Part shown: positions 46,306-55,830 of the stretch, piece by piece
Layout of the letters: the number at the start of each line of letters is the position of its first letter
How positions within the stretch are numbered: the stretch's first letter is position 1
Assembly (NCBI RefSeq): GCF_029760955.1
Contig: NZ_CP121682.1
Location: forward strand, 124,001 to 188,000
Direction of reading: 5' to 3'
From: Streptomyces cathayae
Lineage (GTDB): Bacteria > Actinomycetota > Actinomycetes > Streptomycetales > Streptomycetaceae
Length of the DNA stretch: 64,000 bases
Program-made: the position numbers and the translations under genes
Notes under the pieces: generated by a model
What the model was told of the DNA's origin: nothing
The model's database searches: none
What the model saw: only the letters and a program-made list of their open reading frames with translations

Positions 46306-49074
46306 ATGTCGCCTTCCCACACTTCCGTCACACCGCCCTCCTGGCATGCCTTGCCCGCCTCCGAGGTCACCGATCGGCTCGATGTGGAGCCGGGTGCGGG
46401 GCTGTCGTCCGACGAGGCGGCGCGGCGGCTCGCGGAGCACGGGCCGAACCAGTTGGACGAGGCTCCCCGGGAACCCCGTTGGCGGGCCTTCCTGCGCCAG
46501 TTCCAGGATCTGCTGATCATCATTCTGCTGGTGGCCGCCGTGGTCAGCCTGGTGGTGACCCGGGAGTGGGAGACACCCCTCGCGATCGCGGTGGTGGTCC
46601 TGCTCAACGCGACGATCGGGTTCGTGCAGGAGTCCCGGGCCGAGGCGGCTCTGGACGCCCTGCGGGAGATGACGGTGACGCATGCCACCGTCCGCCGCGA
46701 CGGGCGGCTGGTGCAACTGGCCGCCGGTGAACTGGTTCCCGGGGACGTGATCACCCTGGCGCCGGGCGACCGGGTGCCGGCGGACGGCAGGCTGCTGACG
46801 TCGGCGTCCCTGGAGGTGCAGGAGTCCGTCCTGACCGGTGAGGCCCTGGCCGTGGCGAAGGACGCGGACGCCGAGGTCGCGCCGGACGCCCCGCTGGCCG
46901 ACCGGGTGACGGCGGTGTTCATGAACACCGCCGTCACCCGCGGCCGCGGCGAGGTCACGGTCACCGCCACCGGCATGAGCACCGAGACCGGCCGCATCGC
47001 CGACATGCTGCACCAGGCCCAGCCGGGGCCGACTCCGCTGCAGCGCCAGATCGACGCGCTCAGCCGTACCCTCGCCCTGGTCGCCGGGCTGGTCATCGTC
47101 GTCGTCTTCGTCCTCGGCCTGGTGCGCGGGCAGGACTTCGGCGACCTGTTCATCAGCGCCGTGTCGCTCGCGGTCGCCGCCATCCCCGAAGGGCTGCCCG
47201 CGGTGGTCGCGTTCACCCTCGCGATGGGCACCGGCCGGATGGCCAAGAAGGGGGCGATCGTCAAGAAGCTGGCGTCGGTGGAGACCCTGGGCAGCACCAC
47301 CCAGATCTGCACCGACAAGACCGGCACGCTGACGCTGAACCAGATGACGGCGCGGGAAGTGCTGGTGGCCGGCCGTCGGCTCACCCTCTCCGGTGAGGGG
47401 TACTCCACCGAGGGGCGGATCCGCACCACCGACGGGCAGCCCCTGCCGTCGGCCCTGGACCACGCGCTGACCGCGATGGCCCTGTGCACCGACGCCGTGA
47501 TCCGCGACGGTCAGGTCGTGGGCGACCCGACCGAGGGCGCCCTGGTCGTCCTGGCCGAGAAGGGCGGCATCGACGTGACCGGCATGCGTCAGGAGCGGCC
47601 ACGGCGGCTGGAGATCCCCTTCGACTCCGACTACAAGTTCATGGCGACCTTCCACGACTGGACGGACGACTCCGGGCGTGCGGTGATCCGGTGCTGCGTC
47701 AAGGGCGCCCCCGACGTCCTCGCGGACCGCGCGGACCGCTACCTCGGCGAGGAGGGGTTCCTGCCGTTCGACGAGGCGGCACGGCGGCGGTTCGACGAGG
47801 GCAACGCCTCCCTGGCCGAGCAGGGCATGCGGGTGATGGCGCTGGGGATGGAGGACTTCCCGGCCGACGGGTTCCAGGCCCCCGAGGACCTCAAGGAGCT
47901 CCTCGACCGGATCGTGCTGACGGCGCTGGTGGGCATCGTCGACCCGCCGCGTCCCGAGGTGCGCGCGGCCATCGCCGAGTGCAGGGAGGCCGGGATCCGG
48001 GTCCGGATGATCACCGGCGACCACGCGGTGACCGCCGGTGCCATCGCCCGCGAGCTCGGCATCCCCGGTGAAGCGGTGACGGGCGCAGAACTGGACCGCG
48101 TCGACGACGACGCCGTGCTGGCCGACCGGCTGGACGAGGTGGGCGTCGTCGCCCGGGTGTCCCCCGAGCACAAGATCCGTATCGTCCGGGTGCTGCAGGA
48201 CCGCGGTGACGTGGTCGCGATGACCGGGGACGGTGTCAACGACGCGCCCGCGCTGCGCAAGGCCGACATCGGGGTGGCGATGGGCATCACGGGGACGGAG
48301 GTCACCAAGGAGGCCGGCACGATGGTGCTGACCGACGACAACTTCGCCACCATCGTGTCCGCCGTCCGCGAAGGCCGCGGCATCTACGGCAACATCGTGA
48401 AGTTCACCCGGTTCCAGGTCTCCACCGCCCTGGGCTTCGTCGCCACGTTCCTGATCGCCTCGCTGACCGGTCTGGCCGGCGGGGCGCCGTTCACCGCCCT
48501 GCAGATCCTGTTCGTGAACCTGGTCATGGACGGTCCGCCGGCCATGTCCCTGGGCGTCGACCCGGTCGACCCGGACGCGATGAGCCGGCCGCCCCGGCAC
48601 GCCGGCGAACGCATCCTCAGCCGGCAGCGCTTCGCCCGGATCCTCCTGGCGAGCACGGTGATGGCGGTCGGCACCCTCGCGATGCTGATCTGGGCCCCCG
48701 GGCCCGAGGCGGAGCTGGGGAAGGCGACCGTGGCCGGCACGATGGCCTTCGCCACCTTCGTCTTCTTCCAGGTCTTCAACCTGCTCAACGTCCGGCACGA
48801 CACCCGCAGCGTGTTCAGCCGTGAGACGCTGCAGAACACCTCCGCGTTCGTCGCCACCCTCGCCGTGATCGTCCTGCTCGTGTTCATCGTCGAGACGGAC
48901 GCCCTGCACGGCTTCTTCACCACGACCGACCTCACCCCCGGCCAGTGGCTGGCCTGCGTGGCCGTCGGCTCCACCATCCTCTGGACCGGTGAAGTGCTCA
49001 AGTCCGTACTGCGCGCCCGGGCCCGCCGCGCTCACGCCGCCGCCACGCGGGCGGCCTCCCGGCAGGCGGTCTGA
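46306..49074 (+). CDS. Cation-transporting P-type ATPase (calcium/PMR1-like)
   Basis: This 922-residue P2-type ATPase should pump a divalent cation, most likely calcium, out of the cell. The N-terminal cation ATPase domain (GLSSDEAARRLAEHGPNQL) is followed by paired helices. The actuator loop carries the expected TGE (SVLTGEALAV). The M4 ion-binding motif is AAIPEGLPAVVAFTLA, the phosphorylation site is ICTDKTGTLTLNQM, and the hinge is MTGDGVNDAPALRKADIGVAMG. The M6 region reads NLVMDGPPAMSLGVD. All catalytic motifs are intact and the length fits the family. Start 46306 follows GGAG. It stands alone between two terminators. Confidence 0.93.
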   Translation: MSPSHTSVTPPSWHALPASEVTDRLDVEPGAGLSSDEAARRLAEHGPNQLDEAPREPRWRAFLRQFQDLLIIILLVAAVVSLVVTREWETPLAIAVVVLLNATIGFVQESRAEAALDALREMTVTHATVRRDGRLVQLAAGELVPGDVITLAPGDRVPADGRLLTSASLEVQESVLTGEALAVAKDADAEVAPDAPLADRVTAVFMNTAVTRGRGEVTVTATGMSTETGRIADMLHQAQPGPTPLQRQIDALSRTLALVAGLVIVVVFVLGLVRGQDFGDLFISAVSLAVAAIPEGLPAVVAFTLAMGTGRMAKKGAIVKKLASVETLGSTTQICTDKTGTLTLNQMTAREVLVAGRRLTLSGEGYSTEGRIRTTDGQPLPSALDHALTAMALCTDAVIRDGQVVGDPTEGALVVLAEKGGIDVTGMRQERPRRLEIPFDSDYKFMATFHDWTDDSGRAVIRCCVKGAPDVLADRADRYLGEEGFLPFDEAARRRFDEGNASLAEQGMRVMALGMEDFPADGFQAPEDLKELLDRIVLTALVGIVDPPRPEVRAAIAECREAGIRVRMITGDHAVTAGAIARELGIPGEAVTGAELDRVDDDAVLADRLDEVGVVARVSPEHKIRIVRVLQDRGDVVAMTGDGVNDAPALRKADIGVAMGITGTEVTKEAGTMVLTDDNFATIVSAVREGRGIYGNIVKFTRFQVSTALGFVATFLIASLTGLAGGAPFTALQILFVNLVMDGPPAMSLGVDPVDPDAMSRPPRHAGERILSRQRFARILLASTVMAVGTLAMLIWAPGPEAELGKATVAGTMAFATFVFFQVFNLLNVRHDTRSVFSRETLQNTSAFVATLAVIVLLVFIVETDALHGFFTTTDLTPGQWLACVAVGSTILWTGEVLKSVLRARARRAHAAATRAASRQAV

Positions 49075-49142
49075 CGCAGGCGCCCTGACGGCACGGCGAG
49101 CGGTACGACCGCGCGCTGCGGGGCCCGCGGGACGCACGAACA

Positions 49143-49180
49143 CGAGGGGCGCACGAGCTGTTGGGCTCGTGCGCCCCTCG
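49143..49180. terminator. Bidirectional terminator after the P-type ATPase
   Basis: CGAGGGGCGCACGAGC (49143-49158) and GCTCGTGCGCCCCTCG (49165-49180) are perfect 16-base arms with a six-base loop, between convergent genes. Confidence 0.88.
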
Positions 49181-49184
49181 GGCT

Positions 49185-50336
49185 TCATCCGGATCTCGGT
49201 GGTGCCGGTTCCCGCTGCCGGAAGGCCCAGTCCATTCTCGGCTCGACCACGGCCCGGAAGACCCGCCGTACCGGTGCCGTGCACAGGAGGGTCACGGCCA
49301 CGGCGGCGACGAGGGTGACGGTGATCTTGCCGAGCGGTTGGTGGAACCAGTCGTTGCGGGACCAGTGCCAGTGGTTGGCGGCCTGGATGACGAAGCCGTG
49401 CAGCAGGTAGCCGTACAGCGTGCCGGCGCCGAGCGCGGTGTACCACGTCCGGCGGCGCGGCACGAGGGCGAGGAAGCAGACGACCAGGACCGTCGAACAG
49501 CCGAAGATCGCCAGCGTCATGACGGGCCCGTACCAGGCGGGCGCCCCGAGTTCCTCGGCGCTGGAGTGGTGGAAGAACCAGGCGTAGTCCATCCGCGTCA
49601 CGGCCCAGTACGCCATGACCAGGGCGCCGAGGAAGACCGGCACGGCCAGGAGGCGCACCTGAGGGCGCCGCACCCTTTCGAAGTGCTCCGGCCTGAGGGA
49701 CAGGCCGAGTACGAAGTAGGGCAGGAACTGCAGGGTGCGCTGGAGGTCGAGGTCCTCGCCGATGGACGGGGCGAGGGTGGCCAGTGCCGCGAGGGTGAGG
49801 GCGAGGGGCAGCGGCCACCGCACGGACCGCCAGATCGGGGTGGTCAGCCGCCAGACGAACAGCGCGGCCAGGAACCAGGTCAGGTACAGGGGGTCCAGCA
49901 GGCTGATCGGGCGGTCCGGTTCGTCGTCACTCCACCGGGTGAAGAGGGTGTACGCCACCTCGAAGACGACGTAGGGCACGGCGATCCCGGTGACCAGACG
50001 CCTGATCCGTCCCGCGCTCCAGTCGAAGCCGCGCGAGAAGTAGCCGGAGACGACGATGAACGCCGGCATGTGGAAGGCGTAGACAAGCGTGTAGAGGGCG
50101 GTGACGGTGCGGCTCTCGCTGCGCAGCGGTTCCCATGCGTGGCCGACCGCCACCAGCACGATGGCCAGGTACTTGGCGTTGTCGAAGAGCGCGTCCCGCG
50201 GTTTCGCCGACCGGGTGCGCGTGTCGTCCGGCGCGGGGGCGGCACGGGTCTGCACCGTGACCGGTGCCGTCCCGCCGGGTCTCGTCGGCGGCCCGTCCGT
50301 CTCCCCGGGGCTGCGCGCGGGCAGCGTTTCTTTCAC
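49185..50336 (-). CDS. Acyltransferase family 3 membrane protein
   Basis: This 383-residue protein has about ten hydrophobic helices and the start pattern of sugar O-acetyltransferases (RDALFDNAKYLAIVLVAVGHAWEPLR, then FHMPAFIVVSGYFSRGF). Such proteins transfer acetyl or other acyl groups to cell-surface sugars or lipids. The early His in VGHAW is the usual candidate catalytic residue. The acceptor cannot be inferred. The N-terminal 45 residues are a low-complexity cytoplasmic tail. Confidence 0.88.
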   Translation of the reverse strand: MKETLPARSPGETDGPPTRPGGTAPVTVQTRAAPAPDDTRTRSAKPRDALFDNAKYLAIVLVAVGHAWEPLRSESRTVTALYTLVYAFHMPAFIVVSGYFSRGFDWSAGRIRRLVTGIAVPYVVFEVAYTLFTRWSDDEPDRPISLLDPLYLTWFLAALFVWRLTTPIWRSVRWPLPLALTLAALATLAPSIGEDLDLQRTLQFLPYFVLGLSLRPEHFERVRRPQVRLLAVPVFLGALVMAYWAVTRMDYAWFFHHSSAEELGAPAWYGPVMTLAIFGCSTVLVVCFLALVPRRRTWYTALGAGTLYGYLLHGFVIQAANHWHWSRNDWFHQPLGKITVTLVAAVAVTLLCTAPVRRVFRAVVEPRMDWAFRQREPAPPRSG

Positions 50337-50697
50337 GATTCCTTCCTGCGAAAACCCGGACAGGGCAGAACACCTCTTACGAGAGTTGCGTATGCGACAC
50401 GAGAGGAACGACTCGGGAAACCGTAACCGGGTCGGGCACCAGGGCGAAACCGGGCCCGCGGCCGTGTCGCCGTTGCGAGCGCGTACGCCCAGCGGCTCCC
50501 GGACCCGCGAAGTCCGCCCACGTCACGGGGGGTTCACTTTCGGCCATTCACGCCGTGCGGGCACGCAGCGAACCCTTCCTCGATCTTCACCGCCTCTATG
50601 CTTCTACGTGCTTGTAGAAGGCCCTTGCCGGATGCCCGCGGGGGCGTGCGGCGTTGCGCCTACGGAACAATCGCACGCGAAGGAGTGAACGCCGCGA
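50337..50697. promoter_or_regulatory. Divergent region between acyltransferase and Spo0M genes
   Basis: I find no supported gene in these 361 bases. It includes the palindrome at 50601-50620, which recurs upstream of the GlsB-type gene. Promoters for both directions are expected here. Confidence 0.5.
50601..50620. promoter_or_regulatory. Inverted repeat CTTCTAC-N6-GTAGAAG upstream of the Spo0M gene
   Basis: CTTCTACGTGCTTGTAGAAG has perfect 7-base arms around six bases and lies about 80 bases before the start of the Spo0M gene. The same arms with a different centre occur at 51724-51743, so the arms rather than the centre are conserved, as for a dimeric regulator's operator. Confidence 0.7.
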
Positions 50698-51695
50698 TGG
50701 TGTTCAAACGACTGCTCGGTTCGCTCGGAGTGGGTGGCCCCACGGTCGACACGGTCCTCGACCCCGGTGCCCCACGGCCCGGAGCCGCACTGACCGGGCA
50801 GGTCCACCTCAAGGGTGGAGACGCCGACTTCGACATCGAGCACATCACGCTGGAGCTGGTGGCCCGGGTCGAGGCCGAGCACGAGGAGGGCGAGAGCGAA
50901 GGCGTCGTCGCCTTCGAGCGGTTCACCGTGGGCGGCGGCTTCCGGCTCGCCGCGGGCTCGGTGCACAGCGTGCCGTTCTCCGTGACGCTGCCCTGGGAGA
51001 CGCCCGTCACCGAGCTGCACGGCCAGGGCCTCGGCATCGTCCTGGGCGTGCGCACCGAGCTCGCCGTGGCGGGTGCCAGGGACAAGGGTGACCTGGATCA
51101 GCTGAACGTCGGCCCCCTGCCCGTGCAGGAGGCGATCCTCGAGGCGTTCGGCGGGCTGGGCTTCGGTTTCAGGTCCGCCGACCTCGAGTACGGCCGGATC
51201 GGCGGCACCGGCCAGCAGCTGCCCTTCTACCAGGAGATCGAGCTGACCCCGGCGCCGCAGTACGCCCACCAGGTCAACGAGATCGAGGTGACGTTCCTCG
51301 CCGGTCCCGGCGGGATGGAGGTCGTGCTGGAGGCGGACAAGCGCGGCGGGTTCTTCTCCTCCGGTCACGACGCGGTCCACCGGTTCACCGTCTCCCACGA
51401 CGGCGTCGGGCACCAGGACTGGAACGCGGTCGTCGACGACTGGGTGCGCCGGCTCGTGGAGCACCGGGCCTCGTACGGCGCGCACGCCGGTCACGGGCAC
51501 GGCGGCCATCACGTCCACGACGGGCACCACCACGACGGCCACCGCTCCGGTCCCGGCATGGGGACCGTCGTCGCGGCGGGCGCGGCCGGGCTCGCCGTCG
51601 GTGTCGTCGGCGGCATGGTCGCGGCCGAGGTCGTCGACGAGATCGGGGACTTCTTCGAGGGCGACGAGGACGAGGGGGACGAGGACGAGGATTGA
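50698..51695 (+). CDS. Spo0M-like sporulation/arrestin-fold protein
   Basis: This 332-residue protein matches the SpoOM family from its first residues (MVFKRLLGSLGVGGPTVDTVL) through two beta-sandwich halves (GQVHLKGGDADFDIEHITLELVAR, FRLAAGSVHSVPFSV, YQEIELTPAP, RFTVSHDG). After residue about 265 it has a His-rich segment (HAGHGHGGHHVHDGHHHDGH) that could bind metal. A glycine-rich hydrophobic stretch and a very acidic tail (EGDEDEGDEDED) follow. The start at 50698 is set by the family N-terminus, with AAGGAG upstream. Its exact role in Streptomyces is unclear. Confidence 0.9.
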
Positions 51696-51722
51696 TCAGC
51701 TCGTGACGCCCCCCACCCCTCG

Positions 51723-51744
51723 TCTTCTACATAATTGTAGAAGA
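51723..51744. promoter_or_regulatory. Inverted repeat upstream of GlsB-type gene
   Basis: TCTTCTAC-ATAATT-GTAGAAGA has 8-base perfect arms and a very AT-rich centre, 45 bases before the gene start. It is the second copy of the CTTCTAC-N6-GTAGAAG element at 50601. Confidence 0.75.
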
Positions 51745-51789
51745 TAGGCTGTCGACGCACGGATGCGAAGAGACGAGGAGTGGGTGGAC

Positions 51790-52056
51790 ATGGGCGTCAT
51801 CGCTTGGCTGGTACTGGGGCTGTTCGCAGGAGCGGTGGCCAAGGCCGTCCTGCCCGGACGCGATCCGGGCGGGCTGATCGGCACGACGCTCATCGGCGTC
51901 GCCGGGGCCTTCCTCGGCGGCTGGCTGTCGGCGCAGTTCCTGGGGCGCCCGGTACAGCGGGAGTTCTTCGACGCCGCCACCTGGGGCTCGGCCATCGTCG
52001 GCGCCCTCGTCCTCCTCATCGGCTACCGCCTCCTCTTCGGCAACTCGCGCGACTGA
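51790..52056 (+). CDS. GlsB/YeaQ/YmgE family stress-response membrane protein
   Basis: This 88-residue protein has three predicted helices and glycine-rich patterns ([58 protein letters not shown]) that define the transglycosylase-associated/GlsB family. The start at 51790 gives the usual family N-terminus. It lies 42 bases before the TerD gene and may be cotranscribed with it. Confidence 0.92.
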   Translation: MGVIAWLVLGLFAGAVAKAVLPGRDPGGLIGTTLIGVAGAFLGGWLSAQFLGRPVQREFFDAATWGSAIVGALVLLIGYRLLFGNSRD

Positions 52057-52097
52057 ATCACCGAGAACGAGCAAGGACAACCAAGAAGGAGTACGCA

Positions 52098-52673
52098 GTG
52101 GGTGTTTCCCTGTCCAAGGGCGGCAACGTCTCTCTCAGCAAGGAGGCCCCGGGGCTGACCGCGGTCGTGGTCGGCCTCGGCTGGGACGTCCGCACGACCA
52201 CCGGCACCGACTACGACCTCGACGCCTCCGCGCTGCTGGTCGACGGTTCCGGCAAGGTCCTGTCCGACCGGCACTTCGTCTTCTACAACAACCTGAGGAG
52301 CCCGGACGGTTCGGTGGAGCACACCGGTGACAACCTCACCGGTGAGGGCGAGGGCGACGACGAGAGCGTCAAGGTGAACCTCGTCGGCGTGCCCGCCGAG
52401 GTCGACAAGATCGTGTTCCCGGTGTCGATCCACGACGCCGAGAACCGCGGCCAGAGCTTCGGCCAGGTCCGCAACGCCTTCATCCGCGTCGTCAACCAGG
52501 CCAACAACCAGGAGATCGCCCGCTACGACCTCTCGGAGGACGCCTCCACCGAGACGGCCATGGTCTTCGGCGAGCTCTACCGTCACGGCGCCGAGTGGAA
52601 GTTCCGCGCCGTCGGCCAGGGGTACGCCTCCGGGCTCTCCGGAATCGCCGCCGACTTCGGTGTCAACGTCTGA
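52098..52673 (+). CDS. TerD family protein
   Basis: This 191-residue protein is a calcium-binding TerD-type stress protein. It starts [20 protein letters not shown], has [22 protein letters not shown] and [21 protein letters not shown], and ends in [17 protein letters not shown]. Conserved acidic residues of the two calcium sites are present. The GTG start at 52098 follows AAGGAG. TerD proteins are linked to tellurite resistance and, in Streptomyces, to development and calcium signalling. A strong terminator follows. Confidence 0.96.
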   Translation: MGVSLSKGGNVSLSKEAPGLTAVVVGLGWDVRTTTGTDYDLDASALLVDGSGKVLSDRHFVFYNNLRSPDGSVEHTGDNLTGEGEGDDESVKVNLVGVPAEVDKIVFPVSIHDAENRGQSFGQVRNAFIRVVNQANNQEIARYDLSEDASTETAMVFGELYRHGAEWKFRAVGQGYASGLSGIAADFGVNV

Positions 52674-52682
52674 CACCGGACC

Positions 52683-52734
52683 GGACCAGCATGCCGGGGC
52701 CGGCCCGTACGGGCCGGCCCCGGCATGCTGGTCC
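52683..52734. terminator. Bidirectional terminator after terD
   Basis: A perfect inverted repeat has 24-base arms (52683-52706 and 52711-52734) and the four-base loop GTAC. The arms contain GGACCAGCATGCC and GGCATGCTGGTCC. It lies between convergent genes. Confidence 0.9.
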
Positions 52735-52735
52735 T

Positions 52736-53479
52736 CTACCGGGTGGGCGGGATGCGGTAGACCGAGACGTGGGAGCGTGACGCGGCGGTGAAGGGGGCCC
52801 CGGCCCAGTCCGCGTGCCTGGCCTCCAGCCCGAAGCCGGCCAGCTGGGCCATGAGGTCGAGTTCGGCCGGCCAGACGTAGCGGTGGGGGCTGCGGAACAG
52901 CCGCGCCTGCCGGGTCCCGTCGAACCGGAAGTGGTGCGACACCACCTGCTGACGCAGGACGTCGTACGTGTCCAGGCCGATGTAGCCGGGCTCGGACTGC
53001 CAGACCGTGGCCTCCTGGCCCGGTGGGAGCTTGCGCAGCTCCGGCACCCAGAGCTCGATCACGAACCGGCCCCCGGGGACGAGGTGGCGGGCGGCGTTGC
53101 GGAAGCACTCGACCTGCTCGGTCTGGGTGAGCAGGTTGGAGAGGGTGTTGTAGACGAGGTAGACGAGGCTGTACTCCCCCGGCGCGCGGGCGGTCGCCAT
53201 GTCACCGATGACCACCGGGATCGTCGCCTCGTCCGCCTTGGTCCGCAGCCTCTCCACCATCGGGACGGACAGCTCGATGCCGGCGACCGGCACCCCCCGC
53301 TCGGCGAGGGGGACCGCCACCCTGCCGGTCCCGACGGCGAACTCGAGCGCGGCCCCCTCCCCAGCGAGGCCGGCGAGCCGGTCGACGGCCGGCTCCAGGG
53401 TGCCGGGCGCGAACATGCCGGTGCCCGGTGTGTCGTAGCGCTGCGCGGTGTCGGCGTCCCAGATCTCCTCCTGCTGCAT
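52736..53479 (-). CDS. Class I SAM-dependent methyltransferase
   Basis: This 247-residue protein has the Rossmann methyltransferase pattern. Motif I is ALEFAVGTGRVAVPLAERG near residue 44, followed by acidic GIELSVPM, then VIGDMATARAPGEYSLVYLVYNTLSNLL and LVPGGRFVIELWVP. The substrate is unknown. It stands alone; the terminator at 52683 ends its transcript. Confidence 0.9.
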   Translation of the reverse strand: MQQEEIWDADTAQRYDTPGTGMFAPGTLEPAVDRLAGLAGEGAALEFAVGTGRVAVPLAERGVPVAGIELSVPMVERLRTKADEATIPVVIGDMATARAPGEYSLVYLVYNTLSNLLTQTEQVECFRNAARHLVPGGRFVIELWVPELRKLPPGQEATVWQSEPGYIGLDTYDVLRQQVVSHHFRFDGTRQARLFRSPHRYVWPAELDLMAQLAGFGLEARHADWAGAPFTAASRSHVSVYRIPPTR

Positions 53480-53855
53480 TCCGCCACCATGCGCCGACGG
53501 CCCGGGGGGTGTCCACCGGATTCTCGGGGCCGGTTCCCCCCCGGCGCCCGGCCCGTCCCGCGCCGTCGCTTTCCGCTTCGGTGGCCCGTGGAAGGCGGGC
53601 GTGTGAGGGTCTGGTGAGGGTCATCGAGCAAGAAACGAAGCAAGTGTTTTGTGCATATGCACCTGATAAGATCATCTAACTTTCAGTAGGCTGACGGCGC
53701 GTCATGAACGCGTACGGGGGACAGTCTCTGAGGCCCCATCACCAAGGTGCGAGGTGAGGTCCACCCATGGGCTCGAGCCGTTCGACGGCCGGATTCCTCG
53801 AGCCGGACCGGTGGACCCTCAGCGCTCCCGCACGATGCGACTTGAAGAGAGTCTC
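53480..53855. promoter_or_regulatory. Region upstream of the conservon
   Basis: No gene is supported in these 376 bases. An AT-rich patch at 53630-53690 contains the perfect palindrome GTGCATATGCAC (53651-53662) and a -10-like TAAGAT (53667-53672). This is the best promoter/operator candidate for the conservon operon, but I could not pair it with a good -35. Confidence 0.45.
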
Positions 53856-55061
53856 ATGACGTCATTGATCAGGGATCCACTGTTGTGGATCTTGCTGGTA
53901 GTACTCATCGCTGCGGCGTTCGCAGTGATGAGGGCGCGGAGAACCAACCTGGCGCTCCGCAGAACGAGGAAGGACCTGGAATCGGACCTGGGTCAGGCCC
54001 AGGGCCAACTCGCCCAGCAGCAGGGGTACATCGCCACCCTCAACGCACAGCACCAGGGCGACCTCGCCGACGTCCGCGCGGATGCCGAGTCGTCGACCAA
54101 AGCCGTGTTGAAGTCGGCGATGGGAACGCTGCAGTCCCTCGCCGAGGAGCAGCAGCTGCTGCTGGACGGCCTGTTGAAGAAGTACGGCAACGACAGCGAG
54201 GTCCTCGCCGACCTGATGTCGGTGGACCACACCGGCAGCCAGTTCAGCCGCCGGGCCAAGGGCATCTCGGTCCTGTGCGGTGGCTGGCTGGGCCGGCGTG
54301 ACGGCACGGCCTCCGTGTACGACGTGGCGCGCAGCGCCCAGGGACGGATCAGGGACTTCGACCGGGTCGGCATCCACGCGCAGGTCAGCGTCTCCGTCTC
54401 CGCCAAGGCCGTGGAGCCGGTGGCCGTCGTGCTGGCCGAGCTGCTGGACAACGCGACCACCTACAGCGCTCCGGGTACGCCGGTCGAGGTCAACATCCAG
54501 GCCGTCCCGACGGGTGTGTGCTTCATCGTCGACGACGCCGGCCTGGGCATGGACCAGGAGACCAAGGACCGGGCGGCGACTCTGCTGTCGTCCGACAACG
54601 AGGTCGACATCACCGCTCTGGGCGACCCGCCCCGGTTCGGGTTCGCGGTGTGCGGCATGCTCGCCACGCGGTACGGCTTCTCCGTCTCCGTCGGTTCGGT
54701 GTCCCCCTACGGCGGAGTGCGTGCAGTGATCCGTGTACCGGAAAGCCTCCTGGCCGCCGACGCTCCCGCGCCCGCCGAGCCCGTCCAGGAGGCCGTGAGC
54801 CAGGAGGCCGCCCCGCAGCGGCTGACTCCCGTCCCGGTCGGCCCCTCCCACGTGGTGGGCAGGACGAACGGCGGGCTTCCCAAGCGACGCCGGCGGCAGG
54901 GCCCCATCTCGGTGGTGCCCTCGCCGGACGACACGGCCGGTGTCGACGAGCAGACGTCCGAACCGGCCAGCGAGGTGACCGCGTCACGCCTCGGGGCGTT
55001 CGCCCGTGGCACACAGCTCGGTCGGATCACGAACACCATGGAAGGACCTGATCAGCAGTGA
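53856..55061 (+). CDS. cvnA: Conservon sensor-kinase-like protein (CvnA)
   Basis: This 401-residue membrane protein has one N-terminal helix (LLWILLVVLIAAAFAVMRA), a coiled-coil-like stretch (RKDLESDLGQAQGQLAQQQG) and a GHKL ATPase domain with N-box VVLAELLDNATTYSAPGTPV and G1 VDDAGLGMD. The C-terminal 120 residues are Pro/Ala-rich. It is the first gene of a cvnABCD unit, which in Streptomyces forms a membrane complex compared with eukaryotic G-protein-coupled systems. The start at 53856 leaves the membrane helix close to the N-terminus; 53835 is an alternative. Its stop overlaps the next gene. Confidence 0.92.
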   Translation: MTSLIRDPLLWILLVVLIAAAFAVMRARRTNLALRRTRKDLESDLGQAQGQLAQQQGYIATLNAQHQGDLADVRADAESSTKAVLKSAMGTLQSLAEEQQLLLDGLLKKYGNDSEVLADLMSVDHTGSQFSRRAKGISVLCGGWLGRRDGTASVYDVARSAQGRIRDFDRVGIHAQVSVSVSAKAVEPVAVVLAELLDNATTYSAPGTPVEVNIQAVPTGVCFIVDDAGLGMDQETKDRAATLLSSDNEVDITALGDPPRFGFAVCGMLATRYGFSVSVGSVSPYGGVRAVIRVPESLLAADAPAPAEPVQEAVSQEAAPQRLTPVPVGPSHVVGRTNGGLPKRRRRQGPISVVPSPDDTAGVDEQTSEPASEVTASRLGAFARGTQLGRITNTMEGPDQQ

Positions 55062-55459
55062 ACACCGACCTGTCGTGGGTGCTGAACGACGTGCTCGAGG
55101 TGCGTGGTGCCCGTCATGCCGTGCTCGTCTCGGGTGACGGCCTGCTGCTTCAGCGTTCGGACGACATCTCGCGCGACGACGCGGAGACGAACGCCGCCGC
55201 CATGAGTTCCATGCAGTCCCTCAGCCGGGCGGTCGCCGGTTTCGTCGGGGCGGGGAACGGCATCTGGAAGCAGACGCTGCTGGAGTACGACGGTGGCTGG
55301 ATCTTCCTGAGCGCCGCCGGTCAGGGCGCCTACCTGGCCGTCTCGGCGGCTCCGGACGTCGACATGGAAGCCGTGTCGTTCCGCATGCAGAAGACGGTGG
55401 CGGCACTGAGCAAGGCGATGAGCGTGGCGCCACGCGAGAACCGCGGTGTCGGCTCATGA
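55058..55459 (+). CDS. cvnB: Roadblock/LC7 domain protein (CvnB)
   Basis: This 133-residue protein has the roadblock fold typical of CvnB: LSWVLNDVLEVRGARHAVLVSGDGLLLQRSD and GAYLAVSAAPDVDMEAVSF. Roadblock proteins act as GTPase-activating or scaffolding partners of the small GTPase encoded two genes on. It overlaps both neighbours by 4 bases. Confidence 0.95.
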   Translation: MNTDLSWVLNDVLEVRGARHAVLVSGDGLLLQRSDDISRDDAETNAAAMSSMQSLSRAVAGFVGAGNGIWKQTLLEYDGGWIFLSAAGQGAYLAVSAAPDVDMEAVSFRMQKTVAALSKAMSVAPRENRGVGS

Positions 55460-55830
55460 CGGCTCCCGGCGAAGAAGGGTCCGTATCCAGCGACTTCGTC
55501 CGCTCCTACGTCATCACCGGTGGCCGGAGCCTGCCGTCTTCGGACGATCTTGCATTGCACACCCTCGTCACGCTGGCTCCCGAGCGGACCCTCCCGCTCG
55601 GGGCCGGGCCCGAAGTGACGGCGATCTGGGACCTGTGCGCGGGGGGCTACCTGTCGGTGGCCGAGGTGGCCGGCCATCTCGGACTGCCGGTGGGAGTGGC
55701 CCGCCTGCTGCTGACCGACCTGTTCGAGCAGGGGCACCTGCTGCACCGCGCCGAACCGCCGCGGGCCCAGAACGTTGACAGAGCGACCCTCGAGAAGGTT
55801 CTGCATGGACTCCAATCCCTCATCAGCTGA
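55456..55830 (+). CDS. cvnC: DUF742 winged-helix-like protein (CvnC)
   Basis: This 124-residue protein matches DUF742: VRSYVITGGRSLPS near the start, LAL..TLVTLAP, then the helical DNA-binding-like section EVTAIWDLCAGGYLSVAEVAGHLGLPVGVARLLLTDLFEQGHL. It overlaps CvnB by 4 bases and CvnD by 26. Confidence 0.95.
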   Translation: MTAPGEEGSVSSDFVRSYVITGGRSLPSSDDLALHTLVTLAPERTLPLGAGPEVTAIWDLCAGGYLSVAEVAGHLGLPVGVARLLLTDLFEQGHLLHRAEPPRAQNVDRATLEKVLHGLQSLIS

